From: Streptomyces griseoruber
GTDB lineage: Bacteria > Actinomycetota > Actinomycetes > Streptomycetales > Streptomycetaceae
Assembly (NCBI RefSeq): GCF_001514205.1
Contig: NZ_KQ948765.1
Span: 746,753-810,752 of the forward strand
Length of the DNA: 64,000 nt
Direction: 5' to 3'
Positions 56,233-64,000 of the stretch are shown piece by piece. The stretch's first letter is position 1; each line of letters opens with the position of its first letter. The position numbers and the translations under genes were made by a program. The notes under the pieces are model-generated. The model saw only the letters and a list, made by a program, of their open reading frames with translations, had not been told where the DNA came from and searched no databases.

Positions 56233-57690
56233 TCATGCCGTGAGCTGTCCGAAGACCTTCCTCAGGTCCTGGGCCTGGCCGTCGTTGATCCACGCCAGCG
56301 GCGCGTAGTGGTAGGCGACGCCCGCCGGACGCGCCAGCAGCGGCCGCCCCCCGGCGTCCGTGGGCCACTCGACGGCGCCGGTGACGGTGCGGGCGGCGAA
56401 GGTCCAGTAGTCACCGGACACATACCGCCCGCAGGGCGCGAAGTAGACCTGCACCCCGTCCTCGAGGTCGATCCACTCGCCCTCGACCACCTTCACCGCC
56501 CCGCCCTCCAGCCTGGGCGCGCCGCGCCGACGGCTCTCCAGCTGGTCCCAGCGCCGCAGGTACGGATGCCGCCCCGGCTGCCGCCCGACCGTCCCGTCCG
56601 GTTCCGCCGACAGGCGCACCCGCCGCCCGGCCAGGTCGACCTCGACCACCTGGAGCAGGTCGAAGATCTCACCGCGCCCGACGGACGCGTCGTCACAGAC
56701 CTCGACGAAGTCACCGACGTCCAGGTCGAGCTTGTCGTCGCGGCCGAGCGCCTCCAGGGTGACCCACTCGCCGATGGCGGTCAGCGGCAGCACCACCGAC
56801 CCGTTCTCACGCGACCACTTGTAGGACGCTTCGCCGACCTCGCCGCCCCGGTGGATCTCCACCCGGTAGAGCTGGTTCTCCGGTCCCCGGTAGCGCGCGT
56901 CCGGCGCCACCAGGCACGGGTCGTTCTCGACCCGCGCCGGCCGCTCGGCGCGCGCGGCGAGCCGGCAGGTGCGGTCCTGCTGCGCGGCGACCCACGCGTC
57001 GAACGCCCCCGCGGGATCACACCGCTGGTCCTCCCCCAGCTCCAGCGGCAGCACCTCCCAGTCGACCCGTACCCGCGCCGTGGTGTCGGGCAGCGCGGCA
57101 CCGAGCGCGGTCTCCCGCAGCAGCGGGTCCTGTACGGCCGTCACCAGCCGGTCGTGCACCCGCAGGTAGGCCAGGAACGGACCGGACGGCAGCTCGTCGT
57201 CGTCCCGCTCCACATCGCGGTAGGCGTACGGCTGGTCCCAGTACGTCCACACCGGGCCGGCCTCCGTGCCGTCGACGGCCCTCGCCCCGGCCTTCGCGGA
57301 CGCCGGTTTCTTCGCCGCGACGGGCTTCTTCGCGGCCGCGTCCGGGTGAGCGTGCCCGGCGTCCGCCGGCCGGCCACCGCACTCGTCCACCGCCGGCAGC
57401 GGCTCCGGGCGGGTGGCGTCGACCGCGATTCCGTCCACGTAGTACCGGCCGGGCGCGATCGTGAGCGAGGCCTTCTCGCCCTCGGACTCCGCGCCGTACT
57501 CGATCCTGAAGCCGTCACCGGGCCCGCCGTGCCGGCCGATCAGGTCGGCGGCCAGTGACCGATCGGCCGACAGACCGAGTTGGGCCTGCTCGTTGGACTC
57601 GGCGTCCAGCAGCACCCGGCCCTGCTGGCTCACCACCGCGGCATAGTGCTCCTGTGGCCGGTACGTCAGGCGCGAGAAATCGCCGTGCAT
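56233..57690 (-). CDS. DUF6519 phage-tail/injection-system associated protein
   Basis: 485-residue protein. The opening M-H-G-D-F-S-R-L-T-Y-R-P-Q-E-H-Y-A-A-V-V-S-Q-Q-G-R-V-L-L-D-A-E is characteristic of DUF6519 proteins found next to contractile injection or phage-tail baseplate genes; the A-P-G-R-Y-Y-V-D-G-I segment also recurs in the family. An A/K/P-rich insert lies at about residues 110-135. Probably a baseplate component or fibre base. GGGAGG precedes ATG 57690. Last gene of the cluster, about 30 bases after the previous stop. Confidence 0.85.
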   Translation of the reverse strand: MHGDFSRLTYRPQEHYAAVVSQQGRVLLDAESNEQAQLGLSADRSLAADLIGRHGGPGDGFRIEYGAESEGEKASLTIAPGRYYVDGIAVDATRPEPLPAVDECGGRPADAGHAHPDAAAKKPVAAKKPASAKAGARAVDGTEAGPVWTYWDQPYAYRDVERDDDELPSGPFLAYLRVHDRLVTAVQDPLLRETALGAALPDTTARVRVDWEVLPLELGEDQRCDPAGAFDAWVAAQQDRTCRLAARAERPARVENDPCLVAPDARYRGPENQLYRVEIHRGGEVGEASYKWSRENGSVVLPLTAIGEWVTLEALGRDDKLDLDVGDFVEVCDDASVGRGEIFDLLQVVEVDLAGRRVRLSAEPDGTVGRQPGRHPYLRRWDQLESRRRGAPRLEGGAVKVVEGEWIDLEDGVQVYFAPCGRYVSGDYWTFAARTVTGAVEWPTDAGGRPLLARPAGVAYHYAPLAWINDGQAQDLRKVFGQLTA

Positions 57691-57722
57691 CTTTCCCTCC
57701 CGAATCATCGATTGACGCCGTG

Positions 57723-59927
57723 TCAGTTGACCGGGACGATCCCGGCGTCCAGGCCGGCCGGCGAGAACTCCGCGAGCCGCGCCCGCAGGTTGTCCTCCCG
57801 CTGCGGCTGGTACAGGTCGTGCAGCACCCCCAGCTCGGAGCCGTCGTCCGCGCCCCGCCAGATCTCCACCGCGCACGACAGCGCGAGCTGGAGGTAGGCC
57901 GGCGCCCCGTACCGTCTGCCGGTGAACCGGGGCCGGACCCGGGCGGCCTCCAGCGCGCCCCACCGCGGCAGGTCCGCCGGGTCCACGTCACCGGACTCGG
58001 CGAGCCGCCGCAGGTCCTCCCCGACGAGGTCCGGCTGGCAGTGGTAGCGGCGCGGCGTCCGCGACCCCGGCGGCACGTAACAGAACCGCAGGCACCCGAT
58101 CCCCCGCCGCGCGACGTGCATCAGACCGTCGAAGACCGAGTTCTCGCCCAGCCGGACCGCGTGCGCGTGCACCTCGCCGATCACCGTCGACCGCCGTACC
58201 GTCAGCTCCGCGTGCGCGTGCCGGCACTCCGGCGCCGACACCGCCTCGCGGTCGGCGCCGGTCGCGTCGAGCACCGAGTCGGTGACGCACACCGTGACGG
58301 GATCGGTCCCGGCCTCGTCGTTCACCACCAGGATCGATCCGACGACGCTGTGCGCGATCTCCACGCACGCCGTGGTGTTCTCCAGCACCAGGCTGGGCTC
58401 CTCCGGGTGCGTGGGACGGCAGTGCGGCTCCAGCGACCACCCGGGCACCAGCGTCGAGTGCCGTACGACGACCGCGCCCATCGGCCCGGTCACGCTGATC
58501 CCGCGGCCCGTGATCAGCAACCCGTCGAGCACGAACCGCGGCGGCGGCCGGTCGTCGCCCTCCTCCGCGCAGAGCGCCCGGATCTGCAGCGAGTCCGGCC
58601 GGTTGCTGTACCAGTCCAGCAGCCGCAGCACCGGCCGTCTGCGCTCCGCGCCGCGCACCTCCAGCCGGTCCCCCGGCGACAGCACGAACTCCAGCTGCTC
58701 CTGGTACGCCCCGGAGTCCGCGATCTCGATCACCGCCTCCGGCTGGGCGCCACCGGCGTTGTCGCGCTGCCACGCCCCGTAGGCCAGCTGGATCCGCTCG
58801 AACTCCTCGTCGGGCCCCACCCGGTACACCTTCGCCGCACCCGGCGTCGTCACGTCCCGCGGGTACTCCCCGCCACCGAGTTCGGACGGCTGGAGGAAGT
58901 GGTAGCTCACCCACACGCCGCGGCGCGGCGCCGACCGCGCCCCGAACACGATCCGCCCGAGCTCCGGGTCCACCACCACCTGGCCGCGCCGCGCCCGGTA
59001 GAACCAGCCGGACAGGTCGGCCACCACGATGTCGGTCACCGGGACCGGGTCCCGCTGCCCGTCCCGCCAGATCGCGAAGCTCTTGTCCCGGCCGTAGAAG
59101 TCCGGCAGCCGGTCGGCCAGCTCGCGCCGGGTGATCGGCGCCGGCACGTGCTCCCGTCCCGCGATGTGCTCCGGCGACGGCTCGGGCACCGGCCTGGTCG
59201 TCAGCGGCACGTCGTTGCCGAGGATCGAGAACGTGAACTGGTTGCGCGCCCGGTCGATGCAGTACGCCGGCGCGTAGGTCAGCGGCTGCGGCCTCAGCCG
59301 CCACACGTACGCTCCGACGTTCGCCGGCCGGTACCGGCCCTGCCGCCGCGCCGAGCTGATGCGCGCGGCCTCGGCGAGGCGTCCCTGCGTCTCGAAGGGC
59401 CCGCCGATCCCCACCAGCCGCGCGTCGTCGCGGACGTCGACCAGCCCGGGCGACGCCTGTGCCCGCCGCACCGCGGCCTCGTCCGAGGACGGGTACAGCC
59501 TGATCGGCTGGTCGCGCAGCAGCAGCCGATGGAACTCGACCGCCCGCGAAGGCCAGTCCGCCACCGACGACGCCAGCTCCTCCAGCATCGGCAGCGTCCC
59601 CTTGCGCCGCCTCGCCCCCACCGTCGCGGCGACGTCCCGGCGCGGCGCCAGCCGGGCCACCAACCGGTCCGTGGCCGCCGTCGCGAGCGCCTCCTCGTGC
59701 CCGGGCAGCAGCCGGTAGCCCACCAGGTCACCCAGATAGGGGACCGCCCAGCTCTCGGCGGTCTCCACGAACCAGTTGTCGTACAGCCGCTCCAGGTCGC
59801 TCTGCACCAGGTCGACCTGCTCGCCGATCACCGCGAGCAGCGCCCGCAGCGCGGACCCGTTCTCGGTATCGGTCTTGCGGATGTGCAGCGCGATCAGCTC
59901 GCTGAGTCGGTCCGGACTGCGGCTCAT
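57723..59927 (-). CDS. Baseplate-associated tail protein
   Basis: 734-residue protein resembling tail-protein genes found between putative baseplate assembly genes and DUF6519 in actinobacterial injection systems. N-terminal helices (residues 1-80, D-N-W-F-V-E-T-A-E-S-W-A-V-P-Y-L-G-D-L-V-G-Y-R) match the tail-protein I-like opening. The C-terminal half (about 430-640) is rich in short beta strands and resembles a right-handed beta-helix or spike. Strong AGGAGGTACGCGG precedes ATG 59927, whose ATG overlaps the previous stop (ATGA). Confidence 0.82.
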   Translation of the reverse strand: MSRSPDRLSELIALHIRKTDTENGSALRALLAVIGEQVDLVQSDLERLYDNWFVETAESWAVPYLGDLVGYRLLPGHEEALATAATDRLVARLAPRRDVAATVGARRRKGTLPMLEELASSVADWPSRAVEFHRLLLRDQPIRLYPSSDEAAVRRAQASPGLVDVRDDARLVGIGGPFETQGRLAEAARISSARRQGRYRPANVGAYVWRLRPQPLTYAPAYCIDRARNQFTFSILGNDVPLTTRPVPEPSPEHIAGREHVPAPITRRELADRLPDFYGRDKSFAIWRDGQRDPVPVTDIVVADLSGWFYRARRGQVVVDPELGRIVFGARSAPRRGVWVSYHFLQPSELGGGEYPRDVTTPGAAKVYRVGPDEEFERIQLAYGAWQRDNAGGAQPEAVIEIADSGAYQEQLEFVLSPGDRLEVRGAERRRPVLRLLDWYSNRPDSLQIRALCAEEGDDRPPPRFVLDGLLITGRGISVTGPMGAVVVRHSTLVPGWSLEPHCRPTHPEEPSLVLENTTACVEIAHSVVGSILVVNDEAGTDPVTVCVTDSVLDATGADREAVSAPECRHAHAELTVRRSTVIGEVHAHAVRLGENSVFDGLMHVARRGIGCLRFCYVPPGSRTPRRYHCQPDLVGEDLRRLAESGDVDPADLPRWGALEAARVRPRFTGRRYGAPAYLQLALSCAVEIWRGADDGSELGVLHDLYQPQREDNLRARLAEFSPAGLDAGIVPVN

Positions 59928-62900
59928 CCGCGTACCTCCTTCAGGATCAGCGTGGTCGGGACAGCGGGTGACAGCAGCACGAGCTGCGCGGGCCGGACGC
60001 CGGCAAAGACCACGACACGGGTGCCCGCCGGCAGCGGCTCGGCCGGTGGCAGCCCGGGGTTCAGCCGGAGCAGCTCGGCGACCGTGATGCCGTTGCGCGC
60101 GGCGACCGACGTCAGCGACTCGCGGTACGACGCGGGGTCGCCGCCGTCGGGCGGCCGCACGTCGTGGTACTCGACCGTGCAGGACGCCTGCCGGGCCGGC
60201 ACCGTCGGGTTCGGCGTGGTCAGCGTGGACGCCAGCTTCTGCAGCCCGGCCGGCGTCATGCTGCCCGGGACGCCGGCGAACACGTCCACATCGACGTACT
60301 CGACGCCCGGCACCGCCTGCGCGGCGGCGATCGCCTCGGACAGGTACGCCGGCTGGCCCAGCTCGCGGTTGTCGAACCCGAGCCGCTCCAGCAGCGCGCG
60401 CCGTACCTTCGGCTCCACCAGGTCGTAGGAGTGGTCCGGCGCGATCTTCAGCCCGGCCGACATCACCAGCAGCACCAGCTCGCGCACGTCCACCCGGACC
60501 GGCAGCTGCGGGTCGCCGTACAGTGCGAGCGCGGAGCGCAGCGACCGGACGATCTCGCCGTCCTCGTCGAGGGTGATGTCACCGGCGCCCGCGATGGTGA
60601 CGTGCATCAGCTCGCGGCCGCCGAAGATCCGCCGTGCCGCGGCCCGGCCGATCCCGGCCCGTGACCGGGTGAAGTCCTCGTAGTCGGTGATCCCGACCAG
60701 CCGGTCCAGCGCCGCCACCGCGAGCGGGATCTGCCGCCGGGTCTGCCGCAGCCCGTCCGGGTCGGCCCCGCCGCCGGCCGGCAGCGGGTTGGTGACGGCG
60801 GTGACACCGAGCGGGCGGGTCAGCGGCGTGGTCACGGTGCCGGCGGCGACGTTGCCCGCGGCGCCGATCCCGACCCGGTAGCGGGCCCGGACGTTCTCGT
60901 GGCCGGTGGGCAGCCGGGCGCCGTGCACGCCGTCGCCGAAGGCGATCGTGGTGCGGCCGCCCTCGCCGGTGCCGGTGACGTAGACCTTCGCGGTCGGCGG
61001 CTGCCCGGCGAGGCTGTCCACCTCCTGCCACAGCACCCCGTCGACCCGTACCTGCAGTGTGCTGCGCGCGCCGCGCGGGTTGTCGGCCGGCAGCCAGGTC
61101 AGCGGCGCGGCGAACAGCGTGAAGGTCTGCCCGGCCTGCCCCGCGTCGCCGCTGCCGATCGGTTCGTCCCGGGTCGCGCCGGCATCGGCCCGCACGACGT
61201 TGCCGTGGATCGTCACCGTGGTGCGGCGGTAGGTGTACGCCAGCGGTCCCGCGAGTGTGATCGTGGTGTGCACGGGCTCCCCGGGCTTGGCCGGGTCGAC
61301 CGCGTGCGAGACGCCGGCGATCATCGCGAGCTCGGCGGCCTGCACCCCCGGTGTGTCCGGGATGTCGGTGCGCTCGCCGGCCACGATCACCCAGCGGCCC
61401 GGCTCCAGCTCGTCGTACAGCTCGGCCAGCTCGATGACGCCGTCGGCCACGTCGTCCGGGATCGGCTCGGTGGCGACGGTGAGCGGCTCACCGCCCGCGT
61501 ACACCGTGGTCTTGCGGATCTGGGAGAGCTGTGTGTCCTCCGGGCCGAGCCACGCGTCCGCCAGCGTCAGCTCGGTGACCTTGCCGGTGATCCCGAAGTC
61601 GGCCTGTGAGATGACCCGGGCGGTCTCGACCCGGGTGACCAGCTTCTGCAGCGACGGTACGGCGCCGGGCCGCTCGATGACCACCCAGCTCTCCGGTCCG
61701 ATCCCCGGGTACACGGCGTCCAGCACGAGCACCTTGGTCGACACCGTGCTGGTGGTGGTCAGCGCGACCGTGACCTTGTCCGGGTCGTCGGCCCGCTCGG
61801 CCCGGCCGAGTACGACGTTGATGCCGCCGTGGGTGGTGGTCTCCTCGTCGCCGGGCTGGAGGTCCTTGACGACCGGCGCCGGGTCGGTCCCGAACGTCGG
61901 GGCGACCTCGACGGTGATCCTGCCGTCCGGTGTGCCGCTGTCCGGCTTCGGCCCGGTGAAGGTGACCTTGCGTGCGACGTCGTTGCCCCAGCACAGCAGC
62001 GTCACGGTGGCCGGTGCGTCGGCCGGTGTCGTGGTGGTGACCCAGACGCCCAGCGGCCCCACCCGGAGGAAGCCGTCGAACGGCAGCGTCTTCGGGTCGC
62101 CGACCGGGCTGCCGGACTCGATCCACCGCGGGACGAGCGTCTTCGGCTTGCCGGTCTGGTACTCGACGGTGAAGGTCAGCGACTGCGATCCGGTCAGCGG
62201 CCACTCGAGGTGCCCGACGATCCGCCCGTTCTCGTCGTAGTCCGGCTGCAGCGGCGCGGTCGCGCCGAACGGGGTCGCCACCGTGCGCATCGCCTGGAGC
62301 CCGGCGAGCGGCAGCGGTTTCGTGAGGTTGACGTTGCGCCAGGCCTCGTACAGCGAGGCGAGCCGCGGGTCGAGCGCGGTCAGCAGCCGGACACCGGCGT
62401 CGGATCCGGTGCTGAACACGTTCGCCGGGTCCAGCCGCAGCGCGCGGGCGGACGAGGGCTGCGGCGTGAGCGGCTTGCGCAGCGACCCGAGCAGCGCGGC
62501 CAGTCCGAGCAGTGCCGGGTCGTCCTCGGACGGCGGCGCGCCACCGGACCCGTTGCCGGTGGCACCGTTGCCGGTGACGACGAAGCGCGCGAGGGCGAGC
62601 CTGTCGTACAGCTTCTCGTCCTCCTCCGTGGGCCGGTCCTGCGCGGGCTCCAGCCGGCCGGCCTGGGTGCGGATCCCGGTCAGGTCCGTGCGCAGCGCGA
62701 CGAGGAAGTCGTGCACCGCCGGATACGGCGCTGCCGCCGCCAGCGACTCCTCCAGCAGGTGCAACGCGTTGTCGAGCGCCCGCGCGAACTCGGTCGGGGT
62801 CGTGATCGCGTCCGGGTCCCCGCCGTCCTCGTCGGGGCCGATCGCGAGGCCGGGGCCGGATACGCCGCCCGGGACGGATTCGAGGACGACGGGCTCCGAC

Positions 62901-63787
62901 GGCAGCCGGTCGCGCAGCGGCACGAGCACGCCGTCGACATAGCGCCTGACGATCCTGCTGTTGCGGTACTTGTCGTCCTCCAGCAGGTCGGCGACCTTGT
63001 CCCGGAACCTGTCCTCCAGCGCGGCGAGCGTCGGCAGCTTCGCGCCCGGCATGAGCACCGAGGTGATCCCCTCGGCCTCGTCGACGGTGCTCGCCTGCAC
63101 CACGTCGAGCGCCTGCCGCCCCGGTTCGGTGCCGAACACGAACAGCAGCCGGTCACCGGTCTGCAGCCGCGCCCCCGCGCCGGCCAGGTGCACCTCGCGC
63201 CGGTCGATCGTGCGGTCCGCCCGCAGCCGCACCGGGTAGGGCCGCCGCAGCCGCACCTTCAGGTCGTTCCACGCCGCCCGTGCCGCGAGGTCCTCCACGG
63301 TCTCGAACGACTGCGGTTCCTGACCCGTCCCCGGCACGCTCTGCGCCCGCGCCCCGGCCGGGATCGTCACCGCCCGGTCCCGGTCCACCTGGTAGGCGAG
63401 ATACACACCCGCGCCGACGCCCGGCCGCGGCGTGTGCCCCAGCAGCCGGCCGAACAGCAGCAGCGAGTCCGCCCGGGTCGCGGTGCGCAGGTAGCCCTCG
63501 TTCGCCACCCGCTCGGTGTGGAACCCGAGCAGGTCGCCCAGCACCGCCCACGCGTCCAGCCACGACAGCGCCGGGTCGTCGGGGGTGCGCACCAGCAGGT
63601 CGCGCAGCTCCGGGTACGCCGGGCTGGACAGCCGCGCCAGCATCGACGACCAGAACGCGTGGTGGTCTCCGGTCCGGTACGCGATCTGCGCCAGCCCCGG
63701 CGGGTTCACCCGGCTGAACGGCGTCTCCAGCTCGGTTCCGGTGCAGCAGCCCCCGCCGCCCGCGCCGCACCGACAGCCCCCGGTCAT
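59924..63787 (-). CDS. Putative baseplate assembly protein (gpJ-like) with LysM-like C-terminus
   Basis: 1287-residue baseplate protein. The first 20 residues contain clustered Cys (C-R-C and C-C), a pattern shared by homologues. Then N-P-P-G-L-A-Q-I-A-Y-R-T-G-D-H and F-x-E-R-V-A-N-E-G-Y-L-R-T-A-T (as F-H-T-E-R) are the gp6/J-like wedge motifs, followed by a beta-rich centre, T-D-Y-E-D-F-T-R-S (baseplate J signature) near residue 1030 and a LysM-like tail (S-Y-R-E-S-L-T-S-V-A-A-R-N-G-I-T-V-A-E-L-L-R-L-N-P-G-L). Likely a wedge protein of a contractile injection particle. Overlaps its neighbours by ATGA at both ends. Confidence 0.88.
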   Translation of the reverse strand: MTGGCRCGAGGGGCCTGTELETPFSRVNPPGLAQIAYRTGDHHAFWSSMLARLSSPAYPELRDLLVRTPDDPALSWLDAWAVLGDLLGFHTERVANEGYLRTATRADSLLLFGRLLGHTPRPGVGAGVYLAYQVDRDRAVTIPAGARAQSVPGTGQEPQSFETVEDLAARAAWNDLKVRLRRPYPVRLRADRTIDRREVHLAGAGARLQTGDRLLFVFGTEPGRQALDVVQASTVDEAEGITSVLMPGAKLPTLAALEDRFRDKVADLLEDDKYRNSRIVRRYVDGVLVPLRDRLPSEPVVLESVPGGVSGPGLAIGPDEDGGDPDAITTPTEFARALDNALHLLEESLAAAAPYPAVHDFLVALRTDLTGIRTQAGRLEPAQDRPTEEDEKLYDRLALARFVVTGNGATGNGSGGAPPSEDDPALLGLAALLGSLRKPLTPQPSSARALRLDPANVFSTGSDAGVRLLTALDPRLASLYEAWRNVNLTKPLPLAGLQAMRTVATPFGATAPLQPDYDENGRIVGHLEWPLTGSQSLTFTVEYQTGKPKTLVPRWIESGSPVGDPKTLPFDGFLRVGPLGVWVTTTTPADAPATVTLLCWGNDVARKVTFTGPKPDSGTPDGRITVEVAPTFGTDPAPVVKDLQPGDEETTTHGGINVVLGRAERADDPDKVTVALTTTSTVSTKVLVLDAVYPGIGPESWVVIERPGAVPSLQKLVTRVETARVISQADFGITGKVTELTLADAWLGPEDTQLSQIRKTTVYAGGEPLTVATEPIPDDVADGVIELAELYDELEPGRWVIVAGERTDIPDTPGVQAAELAMIAGVSHAVDPAKPGEPVHTTITLAGPLAYTYRRTTVTIHGNVVRADAGATRDEPIGSGDAGQAGQTFTLFAAPLTWLPADNPRGARSTLQVRVDGVLWQEVDSLAGQPPTAKVYVTGTGEGGRTTIAFGDGVHGARLPTGHENVRARYRVGIGAAGNVAAGTVTTPLTRPLGVTAVTNPLPAGGGADPDGLRQTRRQIPLAVAALDRLVGITDYEDFTRSRAGIGRAAARRIFGGRELMHVTIAGAGDITLDEDGEIVRSLRSALALYGDPQLPVRVDVRELVLLVMSAGLKIAPDHSYDLVEPKVRRALLERLGFDNRELGQPAYLSEAIAAAQAVPGVEYVDVDVFAGVPGSMTPAGLQKLASTLTTPNPTVPARQASCTVEYHDVRPPDGGDPASYRESLTSVAARNGITVAELLRLNPGLPPAEPLPAGTRVVVFAGVRPAQLVLLSPAVPTTLILKEVRG

Positions 63788-64000
63788 CGGCCTCCCCCGA
63801 TCTCGATGTGCAGCCGGCCGTTCTCCGGCCGGTCACGGTCGTCCTCCAGCTGTGCGACCTCCAGCGGCCCGATCCGCAGCAGCCCGTCGTCCAGCTCGCC
63901 GGCGTCCGGCGCGAACAGCCTCCTGAGCCGGGTCACCAGCACGCTCGTCACGCCGGGTACGGCGGCCGCCGCCGCGACCACCCGGCTGATCCGCACCGGA
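63784..64000 (-). CDS. C-terminal end of a further baseplate protein (partial)
   Basis: The last 71 codons of a minus-strand gene that enters from beyond 64000. Its end P-V-R-I-S-R-V-V-A-A-A-A-A-V-P-G-V-T-S then a Leu/Asp-rich stretch and R-L-H-I-E-I-G-G-G-R fits the C-terminus of baseplate J/gp47-type proteins. The stop overlaps the start of the 1287-residue gene (ATGA). The rest, and the sheath/tube genes if present, lie outside the window. Confidence 0.75.
   Translation of the reverse strand, partial: PVRISRVVAAAAAVPGVTSVLVTRLRRLFAPDAGELDDGLLRIGPLEVAQLEDDRDRPENGRLHIEIGGGR

Noticed and set aside
1..64000. Biosynthetic gene cluster or prophage covering the window
   Set aside because: No PKS/NRPS/terpene genes, no integrase, portal or terminase; the baseplate genes at the right edge fit an injection-type module.

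Overview
The sequence is very GC-rich with strongly GC-biased third codon positions. Its gene content (a divergent third EF-Tu, ECF/anti-sigma/ricin-lectin hybrid, HxlR, PadR, MocR and LysR switches, SHOCT and DUF7144 small membrane proteins, an SDR-rich layout, and a phage-tail-like baseplate block) points to an actinomycete, almost certainly Streptomyces. I count about 60 intact genes, 2 truncated by the window edges, and 4 pseudogene remnants. I saw no tRNA, rRNA, CRISPR array or insertion sequence.

Region by region. (a) 1-14.9 kb: housekeeping-like single genes: hexapeptide acyltransferase, gamma-carbonic anhydrase, DedA and VTT membrane proteins, an ECF-sigma-like/lectin fusion, GalU, an MFS exporter, a spermidine-synthase-like protein, tuf3 (EF-Tu3), a DNA alkylation repair protein and a thiolase. 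(b) 14.9-19 kb: HxlR regulator with twin operators, a decayed zinc-ribbon gene, and a three-gene sugar-derivative operon (Gfo/Idh/MocA, PmoA-like, cupin) behind a LacI-type operator. (c) 19.5-25.8 kb: UppP, an AI-2E family permease, a TmrB-like ATPase, unknown membrane proteins, a PLP lyase and a SnoaL-like protein. (d) 25.8-33.5 kb: Lnt overlapping a second Gfo oxidoreductase, an 11-bp tandem repeat, a broken TetR gene, DinB, lipoproteins, uracil-DNA glycosylase and a peptide-binding ABC lipoprotein. (e) 33.4-44.1 kb: two SDRs in an operon, a HipA-kinase/DUF3037 pair, a Rieske lipoprotein, an isochorismatase-like hydrolase next to a 21-bp palindrome, LysR/EamA and MocR/PPOX divergent pairs, a second EamA exporter, and a Clp-N protein. 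(f) 44.2-56.2 kb: a group of small stress-type genes (SRPBCC, PadR, SHOCT, HdeD, DUF7144, MFS, desaturase), a three-gene diiron-oxygenase-like/HemK-like methyltransferase/CDGSH cluster, a 14-bp minisatellite and a STAS pseudogene. (g) 56.2-64 kb: four minus-strand genes of a contractile-injection/phage-tail baseplate module that continues beyond the right edge.

Most genes are short operons or divergent pairs with an operator-like palindrome between them; several start codons lie 6-8 bases after a -10 box, implying leaderless transcripts. The strongest leads are EF-Tu3, whose guanine-specificity motif reads T-M-A-D rather than N-K-x-D; the uncharacterised 51.7-53.7 kb trio; the baseplate module; and clear regulatory palindromes. 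Function assignments rest on motif recognition by eye, with no database search.
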